15,449 bases of DNA, from assembly GCF_938046015.1 (NCBI RefSeq), contig NZ_CALIXW010000019.1, forward strand, positions 1-15,449. Reading direction: 5' to 3'. Positions 1-7,767 of the stretch are shown one piece after another. The stretch comes from an uncultured Porphyromonas sp. GTDB lineage: Bacteria > Bacteroidota > Bacteroidia > Bacteroidales > Porphyromonadaceae. A program made the position numbers and the translations under genes. A model generated the notes under the pieces. It was not told the origin of the DNA. It did not search any database and was given only the letters and a program-made list of their open reading frames with translations. Numbering within the stretch: position 1 is the first letter of the stretch; every line of letters starts with the position of its first letter.

Positions 1-75
1 ATGTCCTACAACGATTTACTCTTGTTTTGAAGGCTTCTCTGACGACCATTTTGCAGTCACTTTGAAGCCTCTTTG

Positions 76-160
76 CGGAGAGAGAGGGATTCGAACCCCC
101 GGAGGCTCTCACCTCAACGGTTTTCAAGACCGCCGCAATCGACCACTCTGCCATCTCTCC
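76..160 (-). tRNA. tRNA-Ser (anticodon UGA)
   Basis: Read on the minus strand this folds as a class II tRNA. The acceptor stem GGAGAGA pairs with TCTCTCC and the discriminator base is G. The D-arm is GCAG/TTGC. The anticodon loop is CTTGAAA, giving anticodon TGA (plus-strand positions 124-126), and the T-arm carries the usual TTCGAAT loop. A long variable arm (GAGG/CCTC) is the serine hallmark. The gene reads UCA codons and, by wobble, other UCN codons. No CCA is encoded: the next bases on the minus strand are CAA, so CCA must be added by nucleotidyltransferase. A Bacteroidetes-type promoter sits about 40 bases upstream. Confidence 0.97.
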
Positions 161-201
161 GATGGAGCACGACCGCGCGAGCAGTCGTGTCCTCTGTGCT
201 G

Positions 202-233
202 CAAAGATACGTCAGCTCGGGCAATTACACAAA
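202..233 (-). promoter_or_regulatory. Promoter of tRNA-Ser, TTTG-N20-TATCTTTG
   Basis: On the minus strand a TTTG (233-230) is followed after 20 bases by TATCTTTG (209-202). This matches the Bacteroidetes primary-sigma consensus TTTG-N19-21-TAnnTTTG. Transcription would start about 40 bases before the tRNA 5' end. Confidence 0.75.
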
Positions 234-488
234 CACAGCGGAGCTGACATATAATCTTAATATCGCCCCACAAGTATAACTCTGAGTCAACCAATAGGAC
301 TGGTGTATAATGCAATCCTGCCAATTGACTCTTGTAGCCCAATTTACTCCCGCTTGCAGCCCAAGTCTTGGCTCCGTGCAGTAGCTCTAGGTGCAGAGGG
401 GATCCCCTAAGCCACTGCCCTTGCCTCCCGATGCTCGGTGACTAACTCCTGAGGTGCCGAGCAGCGCTGCGGGTACTCCTTATAAAGT

Positions 489-520
489 GAGTGCGGCTTG
501 TCTCCCGACAAACCGCACTC
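489..520. terminator. Strong hairpin, terminator-like, with poor T-tract
   Basis: A 14-base stem (489-502 with 507-520) has a single C/A mismatch and a tight TCCC loop. On the plus strand it is followed by TTCGTTAACC, and on the minus strand by ACTTTATAAG. Neither side is a classical T-run, so direction is uncertain. No gene enters it from the left. From the right it lies about 40 bases downstream of the orphan minus-strand promoter at 560-591, so it could end a short transcript or act in a leader. Confidence 0.5.
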
Positions 521-559
521 TTCGTTAACCTTAAATCTAATACCATGAAAAACACACTG

Positions 560-591
560 TAAAGATACGTCAAAATTATATTCGTACCAAA
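560..591 (-). promoter_or_regulatory. Orphan minus-strand promoter, TTTG-N20-TATCTTTA
   Basis: On the minus strand TTTG (591-588) is followed after exactly 20 bases by TATCTTTA (567-560), one base from the TAnnTTTG consensus. The spacing is identical to the tRNA-Ser promoter. Downstream there is no recognisable gene: first a hairpin at 520-489, then a 34-codon open frame (546-442) without a ribosome binding site, and much later the tRNA. It may drive a small RNA or extend towards the tRNA. Confidence 0.45.
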
Positions 592-801
592 TCTCCCCGC
601 CCTCGCTTCATGCGCTGCCCGCAGCTACGTATTGGGTATAGGATCTGTTTGTCGTGCCTTTAGGGGCAAGCAGGCAAGCAGAGTGCGTGCTGGGTGTCAG
701 TTAGGCTAAGGCGGCCTCTGCTGTCCTAGGCTCCTGACTGCCTCTAGCGGCGACGAGGCTAGGGTAGGGCTTCGGCTAAGTCCGAGTATAAGGGAGGGGG
801 T

Positions 802-885
802 GTGAGGGATATCAGTCAGCGCGCTGAGGGGCGCCCATGACGCGCGTGAGGGCTATCCGTCAGGATGCTGACGGATATCCCTCAC
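802..885. repeat. Three-arm repeat: two direct copies and one inverted copy of a 17-mer
   Basis: Positions 802-818 and 846-862 are direct copies of a 17-base sequence starting GTGAGGG and ending GTCA; they differ at two positions. Positions 869-885 are the inverted copy. Each direct arm is complementary to the inverted arm with only one mismatch. The right pair forms a 17-base stem with a GGATGC loop; the left pair would form a larger alternative stem with a 50-base loop. Confidence 0.75.
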
Positions 886-1045
886 GGAGCTGGGGTAGGG
901 AGGTCGCTTGGCTGCGACACGGGATTCCCTTCGCTGAGACTTTGTGTACCCTTTGTTGGGAGGACTTGGATAAGCTCTCCCAAGCTGTGTGTTGGGGACC
1001 TCTTAGGATGTGCAGGGGCGGGCCTTAGAGCCTTGCGTAGAGGGG

Positions 1046-1465
1046 CTAGAGGAGGAGCTTACCCTCGCTGTCGAGCTGCCAGAAGGGATTGTAGGCCACC
1101 TCGAAGAGGTAGCCGTCGAGGTCCTTGAAGTAGCCGCTGTAGCCGCCCCAGAAGACCTTTTGGGCGGGCTTGACGATGCTTGCCCCGAGGCGCTCGGCCT
1201 CCTGTAGGACGGTGTCGACCTCCTCGAGAGAGGTCGCATTGTAGCTGATCGTAAGGCCGGCGAAGTTGCTCGCCTGATGGCGGAGCGTCGTATCTGCCTC
1301 CAGTGCCTGGAGGGGATAGAGGCCTAGGACGATCCCGCCGAGGGGGAAGAGGGCGTAGTGCTCCTGGCTGGCGGCGGACTTCTTCCAGCCGAGGCCCTCG
1401 TAGAAGGCCAGGGCTCGGGCGAAGTCGCGGACGCCTAGGGTGATGAGGGTGAGCCTTTGGCGCAT
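1046..1465 (-). CDS. VOC-family (glyoxalase/bleomycin-resistance-like) protein
   Basis: A 139-residue cytosolic protein with the single-module fold of the vicinal oxygen chelate superfamily. The N-terminal strand-helix LTLITLGVRDFARALAFYEG at 5-24 is the usual opening of these proteins. The C-terminal stretch at 106-127 (WGGYSGYFKDLDG, then FEVAYNP) carries the conserved Gly/Asp-Gly turn and a Glu (E122) in the position that usually binds metal. The family includes glyoxalase I, dioxygenases and fosfomycin or bleomycin resistance proteins; the substrate cannot be told from sequence. The ATG at 1465 is preceded by AAGGAGA at good spacing, an unusually clear Shine-Dalgarno for this group. It lies just beyond the purC terminator, and I see no TAnnTTTG box between them, so it may depend on read-through or a weak promoter. 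Confidence 0.85.
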   Translation of the reverse strand: MRQRLTLITLGVRDFARALAFYEGLGWKKSAASQEHYALFPLGGIVLGLYPLQALEADTTLRHQASNFAGLTISYNATSLEEVDTVLQEAERLGASIVKPAQKVFWGGYSGYFKDLDGYLFEVAYNPFWQLDSEGKLLL

Positions 1466-1497
1466 AGTCGTCTCCTTGGGTCGTGTGATGGTGATGG

Positions 1498-1557
1498 AAA
1501 AGCAAGCTCCACGCTCAGCCCGCCTCTAAGGATCGAGGGAGCTAGGCGTGGAGCTTG
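1498..1557 (-). terminator. Intrinsic terminator after purC
   Basis: A perfect 12-base stem (1503-1514 with 1546-1557) encloses a 31-base loop that can pair further inside (CCTC/GAGG and AGC/GCT). Reading leftwards it is followed by GCTTTTCC, giving a T-run at 1501-1498. It begins about 20 bases after the purC stop and ends the DUF3078-malQ-phoH-purC unit. Confidence 0.75.
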
Positions 1558-1579
1558 GCTGTCTTATCGGGGAGGGGGC

Positions 1580-2521
1580 TTACTTGAGCGCTGCTAGCAC
1601 GTTGCGCTCGATGCGTGCGGCCAGCTGCGTCGTATCCTCCTTGACGAAGGGACGGCCCGTGACCAGTTCGTAGAGCTCGATGTAGCGCTCGCTCACGCTC
1701 TGGCAGTACTCGGGCGTCATCTCGGGGATGACTTCGCCCTCACGCCCCTGGAAGCCCTGGGCGATGAGCCACTGACGGACGAACTCCTTGGAGAGCTGCT
1801 TCTGCTCCTCTCCGCGGGCGAAGCGCTCTTCGTAGCCCTCAGCGTAGAAGTAGCGCGAGGAGTCGGGCGTGTGGATCTCGTCGATGAGGTAGATCTTGCC
1901 GTCCTTCTTGCCGAACTCATACTTCGTATCTACGAGGATCAGGCCACGCTCGCGCGCCATCTCCTGCCCGCGGCGGAAGAGTGCGTAGGTGTAGGCCTCG
2001 AGCTGCTTGTAGTCCTCCTCGCTGACGAGCCCCGTGCGGATGATCTCCTCGCGGGAGATATTCTCGTCGTGGCCCTCGTCCTCCTTGGTCGTGGGGGTGA
2101 TGATGGGCTCGGGGAAGGCTTCGTTCTCACGCATACCCTCGGGCAGCTGGATGCCGCAGAGCGTGCGCTCGCCTGCCTTGTAGGCGCGCCAGGCTGATCC
2201 CGTGAGGTAGCCACGGATCACCATCTCGACGCGGAAGGGCTCGCAGCGGTGCCCGAGCGAGACCATGGGGTCGGGCGTAGAGAGGAGCCAGTTGGGGACG
2301 ATGTCCTTGGTAGCCTCGAGGAAGTAGGTCGCGATCTGATTGAGCACCTGTCCCTTGTAGGGGATGCCCTTAGGGAGGACGACGTCGAAGGCGGAGATGC
2401 GGTCGGTGGCAATCATGGCGATGCGCTCCCCGTCGAGGAAGTACACGTCACGCACCTTGCCGTGGTAGACCTTGTCCTGGCCTGGGAAGTGGAAGTCTGT
2501 ACGTACGAGTGTCTGTGCCAT
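1580..2521 (-). CDS. purC: Phosphoribosylaminoimidazole-succinocarboxamide synthase (SAICAR synthase)
   Basis: This cytosolic enzyme of de novo purine synthesis joins CAIR and aspartate, using ATP, to give SAICAR. The 313 residues match the longer form of the family rather than the roughly 240-residue E. coli type. Visible motifs are GKVRDVY (21-27, nucleotide-binding start), ATDRISAFDVVLP (38-50), the family signature LILVDTKYEFG (194-204) and the active-site loop LIDEIHTPDSSRY (212-224). The ATG at 2521 begins the recognisable MAQTLVRTDFHFPG start. It follows phoH after a 54-base gap with no visible promoter box or terminator, so it is probably co-transcribed with phoH and malQ. A strong terminator follows. 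No truncation or missing key residue is seen. Confidence 0.97.
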   Translation of the reverse strand: MAQTLVRTDFHFPGQDKVYHGKVRDVYFLDGERIAMIATDRISAFDVVLPKGIPYKGQVLNQIATYFLEATKDIVPNWLLSTPDPMVSLGHRCEPFRVEMVIRGYLTGSAWRAYKAGERTLCGIQLPEGMRENEAFPEPIITPTTKEDEGHDENISREEIIRTGLVSEEDYKQLEAYTYALFRRGQEMARERGLILVDTKYEFGKKDGKIYLIDEIHTPDSSRYFYAEGYEERFARGEEQKQLSKEFVRQWLIAQGFQGREGEVIPEMTPEYCQSVSERYIELYELVTGRPFVKEDTTQLAARIERNVLAALK

Positions 2522-2575
2522 AAGAGATGTGTGTATATGAATGCAGTGATAGGTGAATGTCTAGCTGGGAACCGT

Positions 2576-3541
2576 CTAGGACTGCTCGGCCTCGCGCTCG
2601 CGCTCGTCGTAGCGCTCTACGATGGCCGAGACGAGGGGATGGCGCACGATGTCCTGCTTGCCGAAGTGCACGAAGCCGATGCCGCGTATGCCCTCGAGCT
2701 TGTCTAGGGCGTCACGGAGGCCTGAGGGGACGCCACGCGGCAGGTCGACCTGGGTGAAGTCGCCCGTGATGACCATCTTGGAGTTCATCCCGAGGCGGGT
2801 GAGGAACATCTTCATCTGCTGTGGGGTCGTATTCTGCGCCTCGTCGAGGATGACCACGGCGTCGCTGAGGGTACGTCCGCGCATGAAGGCGAGGGGAGCG
2901 ATCTGTATGACGCCGGTATCCATTAGATCCTTGAGCTTGGGCGCTGGGATCAGTTCGCCGAGGGCGTCGTAGAGCGGCTGGAGGTAGGGATCGAGCTTAT
3001 CCTTCATTTCCCCGGGGAGGAAGCCGAGCTTCTCCCCAGCCTCTACGGCAGGGCGTGAGAGGATGATGCGGCGCACCTGCTTAGCCTTGAGCGCCTTTAC
3101 TGCCAGGCAGATGGCGATGAAGGTCTTCCCCGAGCCTGCCGCGCCTGTAGCGAAGCAGAGGTCACAGCTGCCGAAGTCTGAGACGAGGCGCTGCTGCGCC
3201 CTGCCGCGGGCCTGGATGGCCTTGCCGTGGATGCCGTAGATGATGACGTCGCTGGCGCTGGGCTGCCCGCTCCCCTCCTGTCCACTACGTAGGCGGCGTA
3301 CGGTCTCGATGATCTGTGCCTCGGTGAGCTGGTTATACTCGCTGCAGAGCTGCTCTAGGGCGCTGAGCACGTGCATGAGCTCCTCGACGGCCTGGTCCTC
3401 GCCGAGGATCTTCAGCACGTTCTGGTGCAGGCGTAGCTTCGTCTTAGGGAAGAGGTTGGAGAGGGTGATGAGGTTCGCCCTATTCGTGCCAACGAAGGTG
3501 TCGATGTCGGCCTCGGCTAAGGCGTAGATGCGCTCCATCAT
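2576..3541 (-). CDS. phoH: PhoH family ATPase
   Basis: A 321-residue cytosolic P-loop NTPase of the PhoH/YbeZ type, a family with an RNA-helicase-like core that is often tied to ribosome or RNA metabolism; its exact role is not settled. The Walker A GAAGSGKT is at 133-140, the Walker B VVILDEAQ at 229-236, and the TGDFTQVDLP motif at 260-269. A roughly 110-residue N-terminal segment precedes the ATPase core, as is usual. I place the start at 3541 (MMERIY) rather than the 17-codon-longer ATG at 3592. The family starts near this point, and this ATG overlaps the malQ stop as ATGA, implying translational coupling. purC lies 54 bases downstream. Confidence 0.93.
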   Translation of the reverse strand: MMERIYALAEADIDTFVGTNRANLITLSNLFPKTKLRLHQNVLKILGEDQAVEELMHVLSALEQLCSEYNQLTEAQIIETVRRLRSGQEGSGQPSASDVIIYGIHGKAIQARGRAQQRLVSDFGSCDLCFATGAAGSGKTFIAICLAVKALKAKQVRRIILSRPAVEAGEKLGFLPGEMKDKLDPYLQPLYDALGELIPAPKLKDLMDTGVIQIAPLAFMRGRTLSDAVVILDEAQNTTPQQMKMFLTRLGMNSKMVITGDFTQVDLPRGVPSGLRDALDKLEGIRGIGFVHFGKQDIVRHPLVSAIVERYDEREREAEQS

Positions 3542-6198
3542 AGCGTGGGGATACGTGATGCTGAGTGGATGATGTGACGGATATAGCGGCACCAGTCAGG
3601 CTGCTGGGAGACCAGTTCGCTGAGGGTAATGGGGAAGCGGTAGCGCCAGTACTGGTGAGGATCCTCGGGGTGATTGATCTGCTCCTCCTCGGGGTGCTGG
3701 AGCCAGAGCTGCTCGTCGGTGGCCGTCCAGTCGGCTAGCGGCAGGAGGGCGAGCTGGGCGGGGGAGGCTAGGTGGGCCTCGACGATGGCGCGGTAGATGC
3801 CTGCCTCATCGAGCTCGGCTAGCTCTAGGGGGCTGAGCCCGAGCTCCTCCTGGAGGTAGCTTGCCTGGCGGTCTGCGCCGAGGCTATGCCACCAGGCGCG
3901 CAGGGGCGGCATGTCGTGGGTCGAGGTCGTTGCGACCGAGTGGCAGGGGAAGTGCGAGGGGGGTGTCCAGCCCGAGGCGGTAAGGACCTTGGGCATGCGC
4001 TCCAGCTCGAGGGAGGCGATCTGCAGCTCCTGGAGGACGGCGGGCACCGTGGCGGGGATCATCCCGAGGTCCTCGGCGCAGAGCAGCATGTCGGTATGTC
4101 GGATGAGCCCCGAGAGGCGCTCCAGCGCTGTGTGCTGGAAGAGGGCGTTGTGCCTCTGGTAGTAGTACTCGTGGCTGAGAGCAGCCCAGGCGGCCTGCAG
4201 CTCGGGGCTCCAATGCTTCCAGAGGCGGCTACGCTCCCAGCTGATACGTGGGTGGTAGTGCCCTGGGCGGTAGGGGTCGGCGATGAGCGCCGTCTCGGTG
4301 CAGAGCGGTAGGAGCGGCGCCAGCTCCTCCTCGTCGAAGGCCTGCTGCTCGCCGCTGGAGAGGGTGTAGTAGTCGCTGAGGCTCGTGGGGAGGAGCTTCC
4401 CCGAGGAGAGGAAGTGCTGCAGACGCTCTCCTCCGAGTGCCTTCTCAAGGTCGCTGTGATGTAGGAGCGGCGCTGTGAGGAGCTCGATAGGATAGGGCGT
4501 CGACAGGAGCGCGCGCCACTCCTCGAGGCTGTAGGGTAGGGCTGGGTGGAAGTGCCCCAAGAGCCCAGAGCGCTGCGTCCGAGGGATCTCCCAGATGCGG
4601 AAGAAGCCCAGCACGTGATCGATGCGGAAGGCATGGAAGTACTGCTCCAGCCCCTCGAGGCGCTGCTGCCACCAGCGGTAGCCGTCGCGCTGCATACGCT
4701 CCCAGTCGTAGGTGGGGAAGCCCCAGTTCTGCCCGTCGGCGGCGAAGTCGTCGGGCGGAGCACCTGCTGACTCCTCGAGGTGGAAGTATTCGGGTGCTAG
4801 CCATACGTCCAGCCCGTGGGGAGCGACGCCTATGGGGAGGTCTCCCTTGAGGAAGACGCCGCGCTCCTCGGCGTGCTGCCGCACGGCTCGGAGCTGCTCG
4901 TCCAGCAGGTACTGCAGCCACTTGTAGTAGTCGAGCTCCACTTGCTCGGCGCTGAGGGCAGAGCGTAGCCGCGCTGCATCGTAGCGCTCATAGCCCGTCC
5001 AAGCGCTGGGCGGCAGCCCTGGGTGTCGGTCGCGCAAGAGACTGTAGTAGCTGTAGGCCTCCAGCCAACGGGCGCTGCGCCGAGCGAAGTCCTCGTAGCT
5101 GGGGCTGGTAAGGTCGGCTGCGGCGCGCTCTGCGAAGAGGGCACGGAGGTAGCGCTCCTTGAGCTGCAGCACGGCGGGGTAGTCCAGCGCGGGGAGGGCA
5201 CGGAGGCGGGTGGCCTCCTCACGGAGCTCTGCCTCCAGGGCGCTATCCGCTAGGCGGGGAAGGAGCTCGATGCTGAGGTAGATGGGGTGCAGCGCGTCGA
5301 CGGAGATGGCATTGTAGGGGTAGGAGTCGCGTGCGTCGCGGTAGAAGGTGGTGTCATTGATCGGCAGCAGCTGCAGCGCGTGCATGTCCAGTTCGGCCAC
5401 CGCATCTATGGCCTCGTGCAGTGCCTGCATATCGCCCACGCCCCAGTCGCTGGTGCTGCGGAGTGAGAAGAGGGGGACGACGCAGCCCGCCAGGCGAGGG
5501 GCCTCGAGGGGTACACGTAGCAGTCCGTCCTCTATATAGAGGTCTGTGTCCGTGGTGCGATCCGTGAGCGGGAGCTCTCGGTCGGGGCCTTCCTCCCAGC
5601 GTGGCGCGTCGAGCGGTGAGCGCAGGAGGTACTTGTAGGTAGAGGAGGGGCCTGCCTCGGAGGTGATGAGGCTTGGATCTAGACTGATGCCCCAGCGTCC
5701 CTTGCCTAGGTACTGGAGGGGTAGGGCGGCCTCGGGCTGCCAGCCTCCGAGGGCGGCGGCACTACCTGCGAGGCAGAGCTCGGTCGTGGGGGCGAGGGCA
5801 GGAGCCTCGACGAGGAAGGTCACGAGTGGACGGTCGGCCTCGGTCGAGGGTAGGGGCTGAGGGGCGGGCTCGGCAGCCAGCACGCGGATGGCACGGCTGT
5901 AGCGCATCCGCTCGCTGGGGCGATCGCGCCAGCTGCTGCGTAGGCTGAGCTTGTAGCCCTCTTTCCCCTTGAGCTCCAGCAGATGGTCCTCAGCCTCACG
6001 GCGTAGGACCTCACCCGCAGCGCCGAGCAGTACGAAGTGATAGCGTAGGCTCGTGCTGGCGAGCTCGAGCTCCAGCTGCCAGCGACGCCCGTCCGTGGTG
6101 TGTAGTGGGTGTAGTGACTGGCCTTGTGCGGTCTCGAGCTGTAGGGCTAGGGATTCGCCCCAGCGGGTGTAGTAGTCTAGGGTAAGGCTAAGCGTCAT
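3538..6198 (-). CDS. malQ: 4-alpha-glucanotransferase with two N-terminal starch-binding domains
   Basis: An 886-residue GH77 amylomaltase that transfers alpha-1,4-glucan chains between maltodextrins and releases glucose. It is the long, DPE2-like form: two CBM20-type domains come first (about 1-105 and 122-230, the second with the typical LAGSAAALGGWQP and tyrosine/tryptophan pattern), then the GH77 barrel from about 235. Catalytic residues by family homology are the nucleophile Asp527 in FRIDH, the acid/base Glu709 in CAEDLG and Asp762 in STHDMP. SYPYNAIS (292-299) and GDLPIGV (452-458) are further conserved blocks. There is no signal peptide, so it should act in the cytoplasm. The DUF3078 gene ends 42 bases upstream and the stop overlaps the phoH start by ATGA. 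No clear Shine-Dalgarno precedes the ATG. Confidence 0.96.
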   Translation of the reverse strand: MTLSLTLDYYTRWGESLALQLETAQGQSLHPLHTTDGRRWQLELELASTSLRYHFVLLGAAGEVLRREAEDHLLELKGKEGYKLSLRSSWRDRPSERMRYSRAIRVLAAEPAPQPLPSTEADRPLVTFLVEAPALAPTTELCLAGSAAALGGWQPEAALPLQYLGKGRWGISLDPSLITSEAGPSSTYKYLLRSPLDAPRWEEGPDRELPLTDRTTDTDLYIEDGLLRVPLEAPRLAGCVVPLFSLRSTSDWGVGDMQALHEAIDAVAELDMHALQLLPINDTTFYRDARDSYPYNAISVDALHPIYLSIELLPRLADSALEAELREEATRLRALPALDYPAVLQLKERYLRALFAERAAADLTSPSYEDFARRSARWLEAYSYYSLLRDRHPGLPPSAWTGYERYDAARLRSALSAEQVELDYYKWLQYLLDEQLRAVRQHAEERGVFLKGDLPIGVAPHGLDVWLAPEYFHLEESAGAPPDDFAADGQNWGFPTYDWERMQRDGYRWWQQRLEGLEQYFHAFRIDHVLGFFRIWEIPRTQRSGLLGHFHPALPYSLEEWRALLSTPYPIELLTAPLLHHSDLEKALGGERLQHFLSSGKLLPTSLSDYYTLSSGEQQAFDEEELAPLLPLCTETALIADPYRPGHYHPRISWERSRLWKHWSPELQAAWAALSHEYYYQRHNALFQHTALERLSGLIRHTDMLLCAEDLGMIPATVPAVLQELQIASLELERMPKVLTASGWTPPSHFPCHSVATTSTHDMPPLRAWWHSLGADRQASYLQEELGLSPLELAELDEAGIYRAIVEAHLASPAQLALLPLADWTATDEQLWLQHPEEEQINHPEDPHQYWRYRFPITLSELVSQQPDWCRYIRHIIHSASRIPTL

Positions 6199-6240
6199 GA
6201 GAGCTATCCGTGCTGCGGAGGGCGTGAGGGGATGAGGGGA

Positions 6241-7728
6241 TCAGAGACGGTAGTTGAAGCCGAAGCTCAAGAGCTCGTTGTACTGCAGGTAGCGATGCCA
6301 GCCAGGGTAGGGGCGTACGGCATCGTCGTAGCGTAGGTTGAGGTTGAAGCGTGTGGAGAAGTAGCGGGTGAGCGCCATGTCCAGCGTGTTCTCCCACTCG
6401 ACCTCCACATTCTTATAAGAGGTGTTGAAGTAGAGGCGGGAGGTCCAGGTGAGGTTCATATTGACCTTCCACTGCCATGTAGAGTTCACGGTCGAGCCGA
6501 TACGCTGGTACCAGGGCTCCTCGGGCGAGAGGCCGTGACGTGCTAGCTCGATATCCTCGCGGCGTGTACCACGGTAGGTGTAGGAGATGGGGGCGACGTT
6601 GATGGCGAAGTTGAAGGCACGGCCGTAGACCTTCTGGGACTTCATCGAATAGTCGTACCTCATCCCCAGCCCGACATTGATGGTGAAGGGGGCGAGGAAG
6701 TCCGACTGCACGCTCTCTCTATTCTCTCGGTGGGACTGCAGGAGCTGTGTGCGTAGCTCTGCGTCTAGAGTGTAGTAGACCTTGTTCCACGCACGAAGGC
6801 CGTAGTTGCTATGTAGGCGCAGCAGGTCATCAGCGATGCGGTAGCGGTGGACGCTGTCCTTCTCGGCGTTGTAGACGCTTAGCTTGCTCTCCAGCTCATT
6901 GTTCCACAGCACGTGCTCGGTGATGTAGCGTAGGGAGAGGTAGTTGCGCATGTAGACGTTGAGGTTGGACGCGCCGCCCTTGTACCAGTTCTCCGAGACT
7001 TGGTTCTGCGAGAACTGGATGCTGCTCTCCAGCCCAGGGAGCCAGTGGCGCTCCTGCAGGTCGCCGTAGTTGCGCTGCTGGGGGAGGTCGATCTTCTTCA
7101 GCTTGCTCTCCTTGGTGTAGCTCTCCAGGAGGCGCTCTGAGGTCGAGTCGCTCGGGCGTGCTAGGGCAAGGGTGGAGGCGGGGCTGCTACTGGCGAAGTA
7201 CTCGGGGTGGCGTAGCTCCAGCTGACGGAGGTAGTCACGGCGTAGGGCGAGCCCAAGGGCGTAGCCTGGGCTGAGCTGGGGGAGGCTGAGGTCGAAGGGG
7301 CTGGGGGAGCCTGTGAGGCGCGTCAGTTGCTCCTCTCTAGGGGCAGCGATGCTGAGGGCTGCAGACGGCTGAGGCTCGGAGCTGAGGCCCACGGGCGTAC
7401 GGCTCACCGAGGCCCAGGGGCGGGGGAGCAGCAGCTGCGCCACTAGGGGCGAACAATAGTTCGTCTGGGGCAAGCCTCCCTGACGGTAGTAGCTCAGCAG
7501 AAGCTGACCTAGGCTAGGGGCAGCCTGTAGACGCTGCTCCAGCTCGGGGCTAAGGCTCGTGCGGGGGGTGAAATAGCTCGGGTCGTCCTGGGTGAGGAGG
7601 CTGTCCAGCGCATGGATGTTGAGGCCTTGTCCACGGCTCGGGGACTCGCCATTTTGGGCTGCTAGAGGGGTGAAGGCGACTAGCGCAAGGAGGACACCGA
7701 CGAGGTACGATCTTCTAATCATGATCAT
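6241..7728 (-). CDS. DUF3078-type outer-membrane beta-barrel protein
   Basis: A 495-residue exported protein of unknown function. A signal peptide (IRRSYLVGVLLALVAFTPLAA, then QNG) covers about residues 3-24. Residues 25-220 are a Ser/Pro/Leu-rich segment I do not recognise. From about 230 to the end, alternating hydrophobic and aromatic strands with NWYKGG (247-252) resemble DUF3078 proteins, and the chain ends in the aromatic-rich FGFNYRL, as expected for a Bacteroidetes outer-membrane barrel. I chose the ATG at 7728 over the one at 7749 because GGAG lies six bases before it and a TATCTTTG promoter box lies 32 bases upstream; the longer version would place codons before the signal peptide. 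It heads the malQ-phoH-purC run. The DUF assignment is from memory of the family pattern and is less certain than the barrel call. Confidence 0.8.
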   Translation of the reverse strand: MIMIRRSYLVGVLLALVAFTPLAAQNGESPSRGQGLNIHALDSLLTQDDPSYFTPRTSLSPELEQRLQAAPSLGQLLLSYYRQGGLPQTNYCSPLVAQLLLPRPWASVSRTPVGLSSEPQPSAALSIAAPREEQLTRLTGSPSPFDLSLPQLSPGYALGLALRRDYLRQLELRHPEYFASSSPASTLALARPSDSTSERLLESYTKESKLKKIDLPQQRNYGDLQERHWLPGLESSIQFSQNQVSENWYKGGASNLNVYMRNYLSLRYITEHVLWNNELESKLSVYNAEKDSVHRYRIADDLLRLHSNYGLRAWNKVYYTLDAELRTQLLQSHRENRESVQSDFLAPFTINVGLGMRYDYSMKSQKVYGRAFNFAINVAPISYTYRGTRREDIELARHGLSPEEPWYQRIGSTVNSTWQWKVNMNLTWTSRLYFNTSYKNVEVEWENTLDMALTRYFSTRFNLNLRYDDAVRPYPGWHRYLQYNELLSFGFNYRL

Positions 7729-7759
7729 TGAGGACTCCAGAATACACATCTGCTGGACG

Positions 7760-7767
7760 CAAAGATA
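7760..7767 (-). promoter_or_regulatory. -7 box TATCTTTG for the DUF3078-malQ-phoH-purC unit
   Basis: TATCTTTG on the minus strand (7767-7760) matches TAnnTTTG and lies 32 bases upstream of the chosen DUF3078 start. No TTTG or TTG is found at the expected -33 spacing, so the promoter may be activator-dependent or the box may be partial. Confidence 0.6.

Larger units (their letters stand above)
234..1045. other. Long region without a convincing gene
   Basis: About 810 bases between the tRNA promoter and the VOC gene contain only short overlapping reading frames with no recognisable protein. The longest runs at its right edge are antisense shadows of the VOC gene. What can be seen is an orphan minus-strand promoter at 560-591, a strong hairpin at 489-520 and a cluster of three 17-base repeat arms at 802-885. 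There are also weaker dyads, such as GAGTCAA (284-290) with TTGACTC (325-331) and TGCTCGG with CCGAGCA near 433-464. The stretch at about 520-600 is AT-rich compared with the rest. Signatures of RNase P RNA, tmRNA and SRP RNA were looked for and not seen. Confidence 0.6.

Noticed and set aside
25..72. Short repeat TTTGAAGG.../TTTGAAGCC flanking the tRNA 3' side as an attachment site
   Set aside because: The match is about a dozen imperfect bases, no integrase or second copy of the tRNA end is present in the window, and the tRNA is intact.
284..331. Inverted repeat GAGTCAA/TTGACTC as a structured RNA
   Set aside because: Only seven pairs with weak inner pairing; no promoter or terminator is clearly linked to it.
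837..1028. 63-codon open frame on the plus strand
   Set aside because: It crosses the inverted repeat arms, has no recognisable protein features and no ribosome site, and its right part is GC-rich non-coding sequence.
1871..2197. Open frames antisense to purC
   Set aside because: Composition is typical of reverse-strand shadows and the purC reading frame is intact.
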